Positions 36,742 to 44,821 are shown, counted from the stretch's first letter. The stretch is DNA of 64,000 nucleotides from Elioraea sp051860475 (GCF_051860475.1 NZ_JBHYDW010000003.1:25857-89856); one strand, 5' to 3'. Made by a program: numbers and translations. The notes: generated by a model not told the origin, from the letters alone.

Positions 36742-36846
36742 ATGTTTGGCCCCTTCTCGCTTGCCGATGGCGCCGGCCGTCGCCTTGCGCTGGTCGCGCC
36801 GTTGCTTGTCGCGCTCTGGGCGCTAGTGCTGTGGGCGATGCTGTGA
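36742..36846 (+). CDS. Possible small membrane protein leading the zinc operon
   Basis: A 34-residue frame, MFGPFSLADGAGRR followed by a hydrophobic LALVAPLLVALWALVLWAML, which fits a single membrane helix. It starts one base after the Zur-like box and its stop overlaps the znuC start (GTGA), so translation of znuC may depend on it. No ribosome site exists, which fits leaderless initiation. It could be only a leader peptide, or chance. Confidence 0.45.
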   Translation: MFGPFSLADGAGRRLALVAPLLVALWALVLWAML

Positions 36847-37598
36847 CCGCGTCGATCCGCCTCGCCGACGTCACCGTCGCGTTTCGGCGGCATCCGGCGG
36901 TGCACCACGTCTCAGGCACCTTCGCACCCGGCAGCATGACCGCGATCGTCGGCCCGAACGGTGCGGGCAAGACCACACTCCTGCGCGCGCTGATGGGCGA
37001 ACTGCCGATCGACCAGGGCCGGATCGACCGGGGCGGGATCGATCCGCGCGACATTGCCTATCTGCCGCAGCAGGCCGCGCTCGACCGCAGCTTCCCGCTC
37101 GCCTGCGCCGAGGTCGTGGCGATGGGGCACTGGGGCCGGGTGGGCCCGTTCCGCCGCATGAACGGCGAGGCCGCCACGCGCACGGCGGAGGCCCTCGGCG
37201 CCGTCGGGCTCGACGGCTTCGCCCGCCGCCCGATCGCCACGCTCTCGGCCGGGCAGTTCCAGCGCGTGCTGTTCGCGCGCATGCTGCTCCAGGACGCGCC
37301 GGTGATGCTGCTCGACGAGCCGTTCACCGCGATCGATGCGCGCACCACCGCCGACCTGATGCGCGTGGTGACGCGCTGGCACGGCAAGGGCCGCACCGTG
37401 ATCGCCGTGCTGCACGACCTGGAGATGGTTCGCGCGCAGTTCCCCGACGCGCTCCTGCTCGCGCGCGAGGCGATCGCCTGGGGGCCGACGCAGACGGCGC
37501 TGTCGGCTGCCAATCTGTTCCGCGCGCGCATGATGGCCGAGGCCTGGGGCGAGGACGCGGGGGTCTGCGCGCACAACGAGACCCGCCGCGCGGCCTGA
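36843..37598 (+). CDS. znuC: Zinc ABC transporter ATP-binding protein (ZnuC-like)
   Basis: A 251-residue ATPase: Walker A GPNGAGKT, Q-loop YLPQQAALDRSFPL, signature LSAGQFQR, Walker B VMLLDEPFTAID and H-loop VLHDLEMV. The YLPQ(Q/R) and SAGQ forms are those of metal (Zn/Mn) importers. GTG 36843 overlaps the small upstream frame. With the permease and His-rich receptor that follow, it forms a Zn2+ importer repressed by Zur, as suggested by the box upstream. Confidence 0.92.
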   Translation: MTASIRLADVTVAFRRHPAVHHVSGTFAPGSMTAIVGPNGAGKTTLLRALMGELPIDQGRIDRGGIDPRDIAYLPQQAALDRSFPLACAEVVAMGHWGRVGPFRRMNGEAATRTAEALGAVGLDGFARRPIATLSAGQFQRVLFARMLLQDAPVMLLDEPFTAIDARTTADLMRVVTRWHGKGRTVIAVLHDLEMVRAQFPDALLLAREAIAWGPTQTALSAANLFRARMMAEAWGEDAGVCAHNETRRAA

Positions 37599-37603
37599 CC
37601 GCC

Positions 37604-38461
37604 ATGCTGCTCGATCCGTTCCTCGAATTTGCGTTCATGCGCCGAGCACTCGTGGGATGCCTTGCGCTCTCGCTTTCCGCCCCGCCGCTCGGCGTGTTCC
37701 TGGTGCTGCGGCGGCTCTCGCTGATCGGGGATGCGCTCGGCCATGCGATCCTGCCGGGGGTCGCGCTGGGCGTTGCCGTGTTCGGCCTCTCGCTCGTGGC
37801 GATGAGCGCGGGCGGCGTGCTTGCCGGGCTCGCTGTCGTGCTCGGCGCTGGGCTCGCCGCGCGCGGCACGGCGCTGCGCGAGGACGCCTCCCTCGCGGGG
37901 TTCTATCTCGTCGCTCTCGCGCTTGGCGTGGCGATCGTCTCGGCGGGCGGCGGCCAGGTCGATCTGCTCGCGCTGCTGTTCGGCGCCGTCCTGGCGGTGG
38001 ACGATCCGGCGCTGCTGTTCATGGCCGGCACTGCGTCCGTCACGCTCGTGGCACTCGCGGTGATGTGGCGGCCGCTGGTGATCGAGACCTTCGATCCGGG
38101 CTTCCTGCGCGTTGCGCGCGGGCGGGGCGCGGTGTGGCATCTCGGCTTCCTGGCGCTCGTGGTGCTGAACCTGGTCGCGGCGTTCCAAGCGCTCGGCACG
38201 CTGATGGCGGTCGGGCTGATGATGCTGCCCGCCACCGCCGCTCGGTTCTGGTCAGGCTCGCTCGGCGGCCAGGTGGTCGCGGCCGCGGTGCTGGCGATGC
38301 TCGCCTCGGCGATCGGGCTCACGCTGTCCTTTCACGCCGACATCCCGACCGGACCGGCGATCGTGCTGACCGCCGGGGCGTTCTGGCTTCTCTCGCTTGC
38401 GGCGGGACCCGAGGGCTCGCTGCTCGCGCGCGTCCTGCGCCGGCCGCACTACGCCGGCTGA
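37604..38461 (+). CDS. znuB: Zinc ABC transporter permease (ZnuB-like, ABC-3 family)
   Basis: A 285-residue ABC-3 permease with about eight membrane segments. Family features are FMRRALVGCLALSLSAPPLGVFLVLRR, here given as MRRALVGCLALS and PPLGVFLVLRRLSLIGDALGHA, and the late LGTLMAVGLMMLPATAARFW. It begins 5 bases after znuC. It forms the zinc channel in the inner membrane. Confidence 0.93.
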   Translation: MLLDPFLEFAFMRRALVGCLALSLSAPPLGVFLVLRRLSLIGDALGHAILPGVALGVAVFGLSLVAMSAGGVLAGLAVVLGAGLAARGTALREDASLAGFYLVALALGVAIVSAGGGQVDLLALLFGAVLAVDDPALLFMAGTASVTLVALAVMWRPLVIETFDPGFLRVARGRGAVWHLGFLALVVLNLVAAFQALGTLMAVGLMMLPATAARFWSGSLGGQVVAAAVLAMLASAIGLTLSFHADIPTGPAIVLTAGAFWLLSLAAGPEGSLLARVLRRPHYAG

Positions 38462-38475
38462 AGAAGGAGGATCCG

Positions 38476-39411
38476 ATGCTGACTCGTCGCCATGCCCTGC
38501 TGGGCACCGCCACGCTGAGCCTCGCCGCAACCGGCGCGCGTGCCGCCGAACCGATCCCCGTGGTTGTCTCGTTCTCGATTCTCGCTGATTTCGTGCGCGA
38601 GGTGGGCGGCGAACGCGTGCGGATCGACACGCTGGTCGGCCCCGACCAGGACGCGCACGCGCTCCAGCCAGCGCCGGGCGATGCCCGGCGTATCGCCACC
38701 GCGCGCGTGGTGGTGCTGAACGGGCTCGGCTTCGAAGGCTGGATGACGCGGCTGATCCGCGCGGCCGACTTCAAGGGCACGCAAGTGCTCGCAAGCCAGG
38801 GCATCCGCACGCTGCGGGCGCAGCACGGACACTCGCACGGGCACTCGCACGGGCATTCCCACGGACACGGCCACGGACACGGGCAGACCGATCCGCATAT
38901 CTGGCAGGACCCCAAGCGCGCGCAGGTGATGGTGCGCCGCATCGCCGCCGGGCTCGCCGCCGCCGACCCCGCCGGCAAGGCGAGCTACGACGCCAACGCC
39001 GCGCGCTACAACGAGCGGCTCGAGGCGTTGCACGCCCAGGTGGAGGCGCAGTACGCCGACATTCCGCGCGCCCGACGCCGTGTCGTCACCAGCCACGACG
39101 CCTTCGCCTACTACGGCGAGCGCTACGGGATCGACTTCCTCGCCGCCCAGGGCGTGACCACGCGCGGCGAGCCCTCGGCGCAGCACATCTCCCGGCTGGT
39201 GCAGCAGATCCGGCGCGAGCGCATCACCGCGATCTTCGTCGAGGGCATGGCGAATCCGCGCATCCTCGAACAGGTCGCCGCCGAGTCGGGTGCGCGCGTC
39301 GGCGGCACGCTCTACTCCGATGCGCTCTCCGGCCCGGACGGCCCGGCGCCGACCTACGAGGCGATGATCCGCCACAACACGAGCAGGATCGCCGAGGCGC
39401 TGGCCGGCTGA
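38476..39411 (+). CDS. znuA: Zinc ABC transporter substrate-binding protein (ZnuA-like)
   Basis: A 311-residue cluster A-I receptor with a signal peptide (RRHALLGTATLSLAATGARA). Likely zinc ligands are His61 (DQDAHALQ), His141 (DPHIWQDP), His207 (TSHDAFAYYG) and Asp282 (LYSDAL). Between them residues 117-135 form a histidine loop of alternating His-Gly/Ser, typical of zinc rather than manganese receptors, which gathers metal or senses its level. AAGGAGG precedes ATG 38476. It closes the three-gene zinc operon. Confidence 0.94.
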   Translation: MLTRRHALLGTATLSLAATGARAAEPIPVVVSFSILADFVREVGGERVRIDTLVGPDQDAHALQPAPGDARRIATARVVVLNGLGFEGWMTRLIRAADFKGTQVLASQGIRTLRAQHGHSHGHSHGHSHGHGHGHGQTDPHIWQDPKRAQVMVRRIAAGLAAADPAGKASYDANAARYNERLEALHAQVEAQYADIPRARRRVVTSHDAFAYYGERYGIDFLAAQGVTTRGEPSAQHISRLVQQIRRERITAIFVEGMANPRILEQVAAESGARVGGTLYSDALSGPDGPAPTYEAMIRHNTSRIAEALAG

Positions 39412-39425
39412 CACGCGGTCGGCCG

Positions 39426-39443
39426 TTGTCATAAATCTGTCAT
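39426..39443 (+). promoter_or_regulatory. Pho box before the first phnD
   Basis: TTGTCAT-AAAT-CTGTCAT consists of two 7-base direct repeats 4 bases apart and matches the PhoB box CTGTCATAWAWCTGTCAT at 17 of 18 positions. A third ATGTCAT follows directly (39444-39450). It ends 60 bases before the phnD start. Induction under phosphate starvation is expected. Confidence 0.85.
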
Positions 39444-39503
39444 ATGTCATTCTTCCCGTAGCCTCTGCCGGGACGCACCCGGGGGGCCACGGGAGGAACG
39501 ACC

Positions 39504-40490
39504 ATGACCGAGACGACGCGCCGCTGGGCACTCGCCGGGTTGCTGCTGGGCGGGTTCGCTCTGACACCCTTGGGCGCGTCCGCGCAGGACTGCCCGCGCG
39601 GTACGCTCGACGCCCGGTTCTGCGACCGCGACGGCGACCTGATCGCCGATGTGCCGACGGACGCGCGCCAGCTCACCGATCCACGCACCCTGGTGTTCGC
39701 CTACACGCCGGTCGAGGACCCTGCGGTCTATCGCCGGGTCTGGGCCGAGTTCATCGACCATCTCGCCAAGGCCACGGGGCGGCAGGTGCAGTTCTTCCCG
39801 GTGCAGTCGAATGCCGCGCAGATCGAGGCGATGCGCGCCGGGCGCCTGCACGTGGCCGGGTTCAACACCGGCGCGGTTCCGTTGGCGGTCAACTGCGCCG
39901 GGTTTGCGCCCTTCGCCATGATGGCCTCGAAGGACGACGCATTCGGCTACCACATGCAGATCATCGTGCACCGCGACAGCCCGATCCAGACGGTCGCGGA
40001 CCTGCGCGGACGGAACATCGCCTTCACCTCGCCGACCTCGAACTCAGGCTACAAGTATCCGTCCTGGCTGCTCCGCGAGCAGTTCGGCCTGCGGGAAGGC
40101 ACCGACTACCGCACCGCCTTCTCCGGCCGGCACGACAACTCCATCACCGGGGTCGCGAACAAGGACTACGACGCCGCGCCAATCGCCGATTCCGTGATGT
40201 TCCGCATGTTCGAGCGCAACGTGGTGCCGCGCGACGCGCTGCGGTCGATCTACAAGTCCGACCCCTTCCCCACCACGGCCTATGGCCTGGTGCACAATCT
40301 CCACCCTGACCTCCAGGCAAAGATCAGAGAGGCATTCTTCAACTTCGCCTGGGAGGGCACGGCGCTCTACGCCGAGTTCCAGAAGAGCCAGCCGCCGGTC
40401 TCGAAGTTCATGCCGATCACCTACCAGGAGTACTGGAAGGTGATCCGCGACGTCGATACGGCGTCGGGTGTGTCATACACCTGCCGGTGA
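39504..40490 (+). CDS. phnD: Phosphate/phosphite/phosphonate ABC transporter substrate-binding protein (PhnD-like), copy 1
   Basis: A 328-residue receptor with a signal peptide ending ASAQ. The PhnD pattern is clear: FAYTPVEDPAVYRRVWAEF, QSNAAQIEAMRAGRLHVAGF and TSPTSNSGYKYPS. The mature N-terminus has a CPRGTLDARFCDRDGDLIAD insert; two cysteine pairs (there, and in NCAGF plus the final YTCR) could form disulfides. A perfect-form Pho box precedes it. It captures an oxyanion such as phosphite or a phosphonate in the periplasm and passes it to PhnE/PhnC encoded 1.2 kb on. No C-P lyase or phosphite oxidase gene is in the window. Confidence 0.92.
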   Translation: MTETTRRWALAGLLLGGFALTPLGASAQDCPRGTLDARFCDRDGDLIADVPTDARQLTDPRTLVFAYTPVEDPAVYRRVWAEFIDHLAKATGRQVQFFPVQSNAAQIEAMRAGRLHVAGFNTGAVPLAVNCAGFAPFAMMASKDDAFGYHMQIIVHRDSPIQTVADLRGRNIAFTSPTSNSGYKYPSWLLREQFGLREGTDYRTAFSGRHDNSITGVANKDYDAAPIADSVMFRMFERNVVPRDALRSIYKSDPFPTTAYGLVHNLHPDLQAKIREAFFNFAWEGTALYAEFQKSQPPVSKFMPITYQEYWKVIRDVDTASGVSYTCR

Positions 40491-40508
40491 CCAGGTTACG
40501 CCTGCACA

Positions 40509-40526
40509 ACGTCATCGTTCGGTCAT
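40509..40526 (+). promoter_or_regulatory. Second Pho box, before the second phnD
   Basis: ACGTCAT-CGTT-CGGTCAT keeps the two GTCAT cores exactly 11 bases apart as in PhoB boxes, but the first bases and spacer differ from consensus. It lies 19 bases after the first phnD stop and 90 bases before the second phnD. This gives the second receptor its own phosphate-controlled promoter. Confidence 0.6.
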
Positions 40527-40529
40527 TTG

Positions 40530-40606
40530 CCCTGTCCGGCGCGCGTCCGTATTTCGGCCGCGGCATGGATGAAGCCTCGGGCTCATCCGTGAGTCGCCGG
40601 ACAGGG
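40530..40606 (+). promoter_or_regulatory. Structured leader of the second phnD, with the ribosome site in a stem
   Basis: CCCTGTCCGGCG (40530-40541) pairs perfectly with CGCCGGACAGGG (40595-40606). The distal arm runs into the AGGGAGAG ribosome site. Inside is a second stem, GGATGA-a-GCC / GGC-TCATCC (40567-40588). If transcribed, the folded form would cover the ribosome site. It may be a regulated leader or an efficiency-tuning hairpin. Confidence 0.5.
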
Positions 40607-40616
40607 AGAGATCGGC

Positions 40617-41609
40617 ATGATGGAGACGACGCGCCGCGCGGCGCTGTTCGCCGCGTTGACGGCTGGTGTGGCCTTCGCGCCCGATGTGGCCGCCCAGGCG
40701 GCCCAGGACTGCCCGCGGGGGGCACTCGACGTGCGGTTCTGCGACCGCGACGGAGACCTGGTCGCGGATACCCCGACCGACCCGAGCCAGTGGGTGAACC
40801 CGCAGACCCTCGTCTTTGCCTACACCCCGGTCGAGGATCCCGCAGTGTATCGCCGCGTCTGGGCCGAGTTCACGGACCACCTGGCGAAGGTGACGGGGCG
40901 GCGCGTGCAGTTCTTCCCGGTGCAGTCGAACGCGGCGCAGATCGAGGCGATGCGCGCCGGGCGCCTGCATGTTGCCGGGTTCAACACCGGCTCGAACCCG
41001 CTCGCGGTGAACTGTGCCGGCTTCGTGCCCTTCACCATGATGGCCTCGAAGGACAACAGATTCGGCTACGAAATGGAATTCATCGTCCACCGCGACAGCC
41101 CGATCCAGCGGATGGAGGACCTGCGCGGCCGCACGGTGGCGTTCACGGCGCAGACCTCGAACTCCGGCTTCAAGGCGCCGTCTGCGCTGCTCGAGAAGAA
41201 CTACGGCCTGGTGGCCGAGCGCGACTTCAAGCCCGCCTTCTCGGGCCGGCACGACAACTCCATCGTCGGCGTCGCCAACCGCGACTACGAGGCGGCCGCG
41301 ATCGCCAACAGCGTGATGTACCGGATGTTCGAGCGCGGCGTCGTCGACCGCACCGCGATCCGCACGATCTACAGGAGCCAGTCCTTCCCGACGACCGGCT
41401 ACGGCTATGTCTACAACCTGCACCCGGAGCTCCAGGCGAAGGTGCGCGAGGCCTTCGCCAGCTTCCAGTGGGACGGCACCGCCTTGCTCGCGGAGTTCGG
41501 CAAGGCCAATCCGCCGCAGGAGGCGTTCATGCCGATCACCTACAAGGAGCACTGGGCGGTCATCCGCGAGATCGACGCGGCGATGAACGTGTCCTACGCC
41601 TGCCGCTGA
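40617..41609 (+). CDS. phnD: Phosphate/phosphite/phosphonate ABC transporter substrate-binding protein (PhnD-like), copy 2
   Basis: A 330-residue close paralogue of the gene before it, with the same DRDGDLVADTPTDP insert, QSNAAQIEAMRAGRLHVAGF and cysteine placement (DCPRG, RFCDRDG, NCAGF, end SYACR). Differences lie in the binding-cleft loops (TGSNPLAV against TGAVPLAV; AQTSNSGFKAPSAL against SPTSNSGYKYPSWL), which suggests two ligands for one transporter. GGGAGAG precedes ATG 40617, with another ATG at the next codon. A tandem duplication is the simplest origin. Confidence 0.92.
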   Translation: MMETTRRAALFAALTAGVAFAPDVAAQAAQDCPRGALDVRFCDRDGDLVADTPTDPSQWVNPQTLVFAYTPVEDPAVYRRVWAEFTDHLAKVTGRRVQFFPVQSNAAQIEAMRAGRLHVAGFNTGSNPLAVNCAGFVPFTMMASKDNRFGYEMEFIVHRDSPIQRMEDLRGRTVAFTAQTSNSGFKAPSALLEKNYGLVAERDFKPAFSGRHDNSIVGVANRDYEAAAIANSVMYRMFERGVVDRTAIRTIYRSQSFPTTGYGYVYNLHPELQAKVREAFASFQWDGTALLAEFGKANPPQEAFMPITYKEHWAVIREIDAAMNVSYACR

Positions 41610-41624
41610 TCCGGAGTAACCTTG

Positions 41625-41654
41625 GGGGCGGCCGGGGGCGATCCCGGCCGCCCC
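41625..41654 (+). terminator. 12-bp GC hairpin between phnD copy 2 and phnC
   Basis: GGGGCGGCCGGG (41625-41636) and CCCGGCCGCCCC (41643-41654) form a perfect stem with a 6-base loop. There is no T run. Such hairpins after receptor genes often lower read-through or stabilise the receptor message, giving more receptor than ATPase. Confidence 0.55.
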
Positions 41655-41675
41655 GTGCCTGTCCGGAGTGACCCG

Positions 41676-42500
41676 ATGCTGGTGATCGAGGGGCTGACCA
41701 AGCGCTACCCGACGGGTGACCTCGCCCTCGACGACGTTTCGCTGACCGTTCCCAAGGGCCAGGTGATGGCATTGATCGGCCCCTCGGGTGCCGGCAAGTC
41801 CACGCTGATCCGCTGCGTCAACCGGCTCGTCGAGCCGACCGCGGGCACGATCCGGCTCGGCGAGACCGTGCTGACCGCGCTCGGCGATCGCGCGCTCCGG
41901 CGCGCGCGGCGCCGGATGGGGATGATCTTCCAGGAATACGCGCTGGTGGAGCGGCTGACCGTGATGGAGAACGTGCTCTCCGGCCGGCTCGGCTATGTCG
42001 GATTCTGGCGCTCCTGGCTCCGCCGCTTCCCCCTCGCCGACATCGAGGAGGCGTTCAGGCTGCTCGCGCGCGTCGGGCTCGACGAGATGGTGGACAAGCG
42101 GGCCGATGCGCTCTCGGGCGGGCAGCGCCAGCGCGTGGGCATCGTGCGCGCGCTGATGCAGGACCCCGAACTGCTCTTGGTCGACGAGCCGACCGCGAGC
42201 CTCGACCCGAAGACCAGCCGGCAGATCATGCGGCTGATCATCGAGCTCGCGCGCGAGCGCGGGCTCGCCGCGATCATCAACATCCACGACGTGGCGCTCG
42301 CCCAGCAGTTCGCCGAGCGGATCGTCGGGCTGCATGCGGGGCGGATCGTGTTCGACGGCCCGGCCTTGGACCTCACCCCCGAGGTGCTGACGACGATCTA
42401 TGGCGAGGAGGACTGGTCGGCGACGATCCGCACGGCGGAGGACGACGACGAGGACGAGCCGCCCGCGGTCGAGGCGGCCCGGATCGCTGCGGCGGAATGA
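41676..42500 (+). CDS. phnC: Phosphonate-type ABC transporter ATP-binding protein (PhnC)
   Basis: A 274-residue ATPase: Walker A GPSGAGKS, Q-loop MIFQEYALVERLTVMENVLSG (the PhnC-type QxxxLVxRxxVxxNVL), signature LSGGQRQR, Walker B LLLVDEPTASLDP and H-loop NIHDVALA. It starts MLVIEGLTKRYPTGDLALDD at ATG 41676 with GGAGTGA upstream; a longer frame begins at 41622. The acidic tail EDDDEDEPPAVE is unusual for the family. It energises the two PhnE permeases that follow. Confidence 0.93.
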   Translation: MLVIEGLTKRYPTGDLALDDVSLTVPKGQVMALIGPSGAGKSTLIRCVNRLVEPTAGTIRLGETVLTALGDRALRRARRRMGMIFQEYALVERLTVMENVLSGRLGYVGFWRSWLRRFPLADIEEAFRLLARVGLDEMVDKRADALSGGQRQRVGIVRALMQDPELLLVDEPTASLDPKTSRQIMRLIIELARERGLAAIINIHDVALAQQFAERIVGLHAGRIVFDGPALDLTPEVLTTIYGEEDWSATIRTAEDDDEDEPPAVEAARIAAAE

Positions 42501-42511
42501 TGCGCAAGCGT

Positions 42512-42609
42512 GCCCTCCCCCTGACCCTCTCCCGCGCGGGAGAGGGGAGCCGCGCTGCGACCGGGTGCCCTCTCCACCGGAACGGGGGAGATAGTCAGTG
42601 TGAGGGGGC
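42512..42609. repeat. Palindromic intergenic repeat between phnC and phnE
   Basis: The same repeat family as at 28429-28747: ends GCCCTCCCCCTGAC and GTCAGTGTGAGGGGGC are imperfect complements, with an inner CTCTCCCGCGCGGGAGAG hairpin. Its right end (GAGGGGG) forms the ribosome site of phnE. Confidence 0.8.
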
Positions 42610-42618
42610 ACGCCAGTG

Positions 42619-43425
42619 ATGGACGCGGCCGCCGTCGCCGCGCGCGCCTGGCGCCCACCGCCGCTGATCGAGGCGGCATGGCTTCGCTGGGCGGTCTATG
42701 GCGGCGCGCTCGTCTACGCCGTGCTCGCAATCGCCACGCTGGAGGTGAACTGGGTGCGTGCGGCCGAGGGAGTCGAGCGCGGCGCGCGCTTCCTCGGCGC
42801 ATTCTTCCCGCCTGACTTCGTCACCCACTGGCTCGAGATCGAGGAGGGACTGCTCGAGAGCCTCACCATGACGGTCACCTCGACCGCGTTCGGGGTGATC
42901 CTGTCGGTGCCGGTGGCGCTCGGCGCGTCCCGCAATCTCGCGCCCATGCCGATCTACCTGTTCTGCCGTGGGTTCATCGCGCTGAGCCGCACCTTCCAGG
43001 AGATCATCATCGCCATCCTGTTCGTGGCGATGTTCGGCTTCGGTCCGCTCGCCGGGATGCTGACGCTGACGTTCTCGACGATCGGCTTCATGGGCAAGTT
43101 GCTGGCCGAGGACATCGAGGACATCGAGAAGTCCCAGGCCGAGGCGGTGCGGGCGACCGGGGCCTCGTGGTTCCAGCTGCTCGCCTGGGGCATCCAGCCG
43201 CAGGTGCTGCCCCGCTTCATCGGCCTCTCGGCCTACCGCTTCGACATCAATTTCCGCGAGAGCGCGGTGCTGGGACTCGTCGGCGCCGGCGGGATCGGCG
43301 ACACGCTGAACTCCTCGCTCGACCGCTACGAGTTCGGCACCTCGGCGGCGATTCTGCTGATCATCATCACCATCGTGATGGTCTGCGAGTACACGAGCGG
43401 GTTCATCCGCCGGGCGGTGCAGTGA
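42619..43425 (+). CDS. phnE: Phosphonate-type ABC transporter permease (PhnE), copy 1
   Basis: A 268-residue inner-membrane permease with the PhnE pattern: LESLTMTVTSTAFGVILSVPVALGASRN in the first loop, FCRGFIALSRTFQEIIIAILF, and the EAA loop EDIEDIEKSQAEAVRATGASW followed by NFRESAVLGLVGAGGIG. ATG 42619 or the GTG just before it may be the start; GAGGGGG from the repeat serves both. Its stop overlaps the second phnE (TGATG). Confidence 0.93.
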   Translation: MDAAAVAARAWRPPPLIEAAWLRWAVYGGALVYAVLAIATLEVNWVRAAEGVERGARFLGAFFPPDFVTHWLEIEEGLLESLTMTVTSTAFGVILSVPVALGASRNLAPMPIYLFCRGFIALSRTFQEIIIAILFVAMFGFGPLAGMLTLTFSTIGFMGKLLAEDIEDIEKSQAEAVRATGASWFQLLAWGIQPQVLPRFIGLSAYRFDINFRESAVLGLVGAGGIGDTLNSSLDRYEFGTSAAILLIIITIVMVCEYTSGFIRRAVQ

Positions 43426-44243
43426 TGCCGGTGATCGCAAACGGCGACGGCGCGAAGCTGTGGATGCGGCGCACCACCGCGGCCGACATGGCGTCGTGGT
43501 TCGGCTGGCTCGGCGGCGTTGCGCTGACGGTGCTGTGCTTCCAGTTCATCAGCGACCAGACGATCTGGGCGTTCGTCTGGGATGCGCCGACCCAGGCGGC
43601 GGACCTGCTGGATCGCGCGTTTCCGCCGCGCTGGGCCTATGCGAACCAGCTCTGGCGGGCGATGTGGGACACGATCAACATCGCCACGCTGGGGACGGTG
43701 CTGGCGCTCGCGATCGGCGTGCCGGTGGCGTTCCTGGCCGCGCACAACACCACGCCCTCGGTCGTGCTGGCGCGCCCGGTGGCGCTGTTCATCGTCGTCT
43801 CGTCGCGGTCGGTCAACAGCCTGATCTGGGCGTTGATCCTGGTGATCATCTTCGGCCCCGGCATGTTCGCGGGCATCCTGGCGATCGGGCTGCGTTCGAT
43901 CGGCTTCATCGGCAAGCTGCTCTACGAGGCGATCGAGGAGATCGACGAGAGCCAGGTCGAGGCGGTGAAGGCGACCGGCGCAGGCCGCGCGCAGGTCTTG
44001 GCCTGGGGCATTGTACCGCAGGTGATGCCGGCCTTCGCCGGGATCAGCGTGTTCCGCTGGGACATCAACATCCGCGAGGCGACGGTGCTTGGCCTGGTCG
44101 GCGCGGGCGGCATAGGGATGCAGCTTCAGGCGAGCATCAACACGCTCGCCTGGCCGCAGGTAACGATGATCCTGCTGCTCATCCTCGGCACGGTCGTGGT
44201 CAGCGAGTGGCTCTCGGCGCGGGTGCGCCACGCGATCATCTGA
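43425..44243 (+). CDS. phnE: Phosphonate-type ABC transporter permease (PhnE), copy 2
   Basis: A 272-residue PhnE paralogue: NQLWRAMWDTINIATLGTVL, the RPVALFIVVSSRSVNSLIWA region, EAA loop EAIEEIDESQVEAVKATGAG and NIREATVLGLVGAGGIGMQL. It starts on the last base of the previous stop. Two different PhnE genes after phnC are usual in phosphonate and phosphite importers and form a heterodimeric channel. It is the last gene of this cluster. Confidence 0.93.
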   Translation: MPVIANGDGAKLWMRRTTAADMASWFGWLGGVALTVLCFQFISDQTIWAFVWDAPTQAADLLDRAFPPRWAYANQLWRAMWDTINIATLGTVLALAIGVPVAFLAAHNTTPSVVLARPVALFIVVSSRSVNSLIWALILVIIFGPGMFAGILAIGLRSIGFIGKLLYEAIEEIDESQVEAVKATGAGRAQVLAWGIVPQVMPAFAGISVFRWDINIREATVLGLVGAGGIGMQLQASINTLAWPQVTMILLLILGTVVVSEWLSARVRHAII

Positions 44244-44270
44244 CCGGGGGGCGGGGGCGGCGCCCCTGCG

Positions 44271-44699
44271 TCACGCTTCGACGTTGCCGGCGCCGGCAGT
44301 TTCTGTCCGCCGCATCAGCCCCGCGATCGGCACGGTACGGCGGAGCGTCGCGCAGACCGCCCCATGGTGCTGGACCTCGTGATGCAGCGCCTCCACCGAA
44401 CCTGCGGGCGCGTCGGTCTGCAGCACGATGTGGTAGCCGACACGTTGAAGCCCTTCCGTCTCGTCCCAGTCTCCCGACACGGACATCGCCACGCCGTCGA
44501 TCCGCACGTCATGCCGCGGCGCAAGCGTCTCGATCGTGTGCATGAGGCACGCGGCGACCGCGGAGAGCTGCAAGCCGATGGGGCCGAGCGCGTCCGTCCG
44601 CGCCTCGCCTCCCGTGTCGGCCTCGATCTCCGCCTCGCCGGCGGTAAGGAGGGCGCCGTATCGGCCCAGGCGGACCGCCTCGATCGTCTCGGTGTGCAT
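44271..44699 (-). CDS. OsmC/Ohr family protein
   Basis: A 142-residue OsmC-fold protein with the two peroxidatic cysteines of the family, Cys51 in AVAACLMHTIETLA and Cys116 in GAVCATLRRTVPIAGL. These proteins reduce organic hydroperoxides; more divergent members like this one are of unproven activity. The start has GGAGGA 7 bases upstream. It lies in a convergent position to phnE and 122 bases from the next minus-strand gene. Confidence 0.88.
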   Translation of the reverse strand: MHTETIEAVRLGRYGALLTAGEAEIEADTGGEARTDALGPIGLQLSAVAACLMHTIETLAPRHDVRIDGVAMSVSGDWDETEGLQRVGYHIVLQTDAPAGSVEALHHEVQHHGAVCATLRRTVPIAGLMRRTETAGAGNVEA

Positions 44700-44821
44700 T
44701 GCCGTTCCTCCGCACTCCGGCCGCAGCCGGCTCTCGGCCGTCACCGCGCGCTTGTTCGGATCTTGTCTCTCGGCGGTGCTCTGCCAATAGAGTATGGGCA
44801 GCGGGGCTGCCTTGATCCAGA

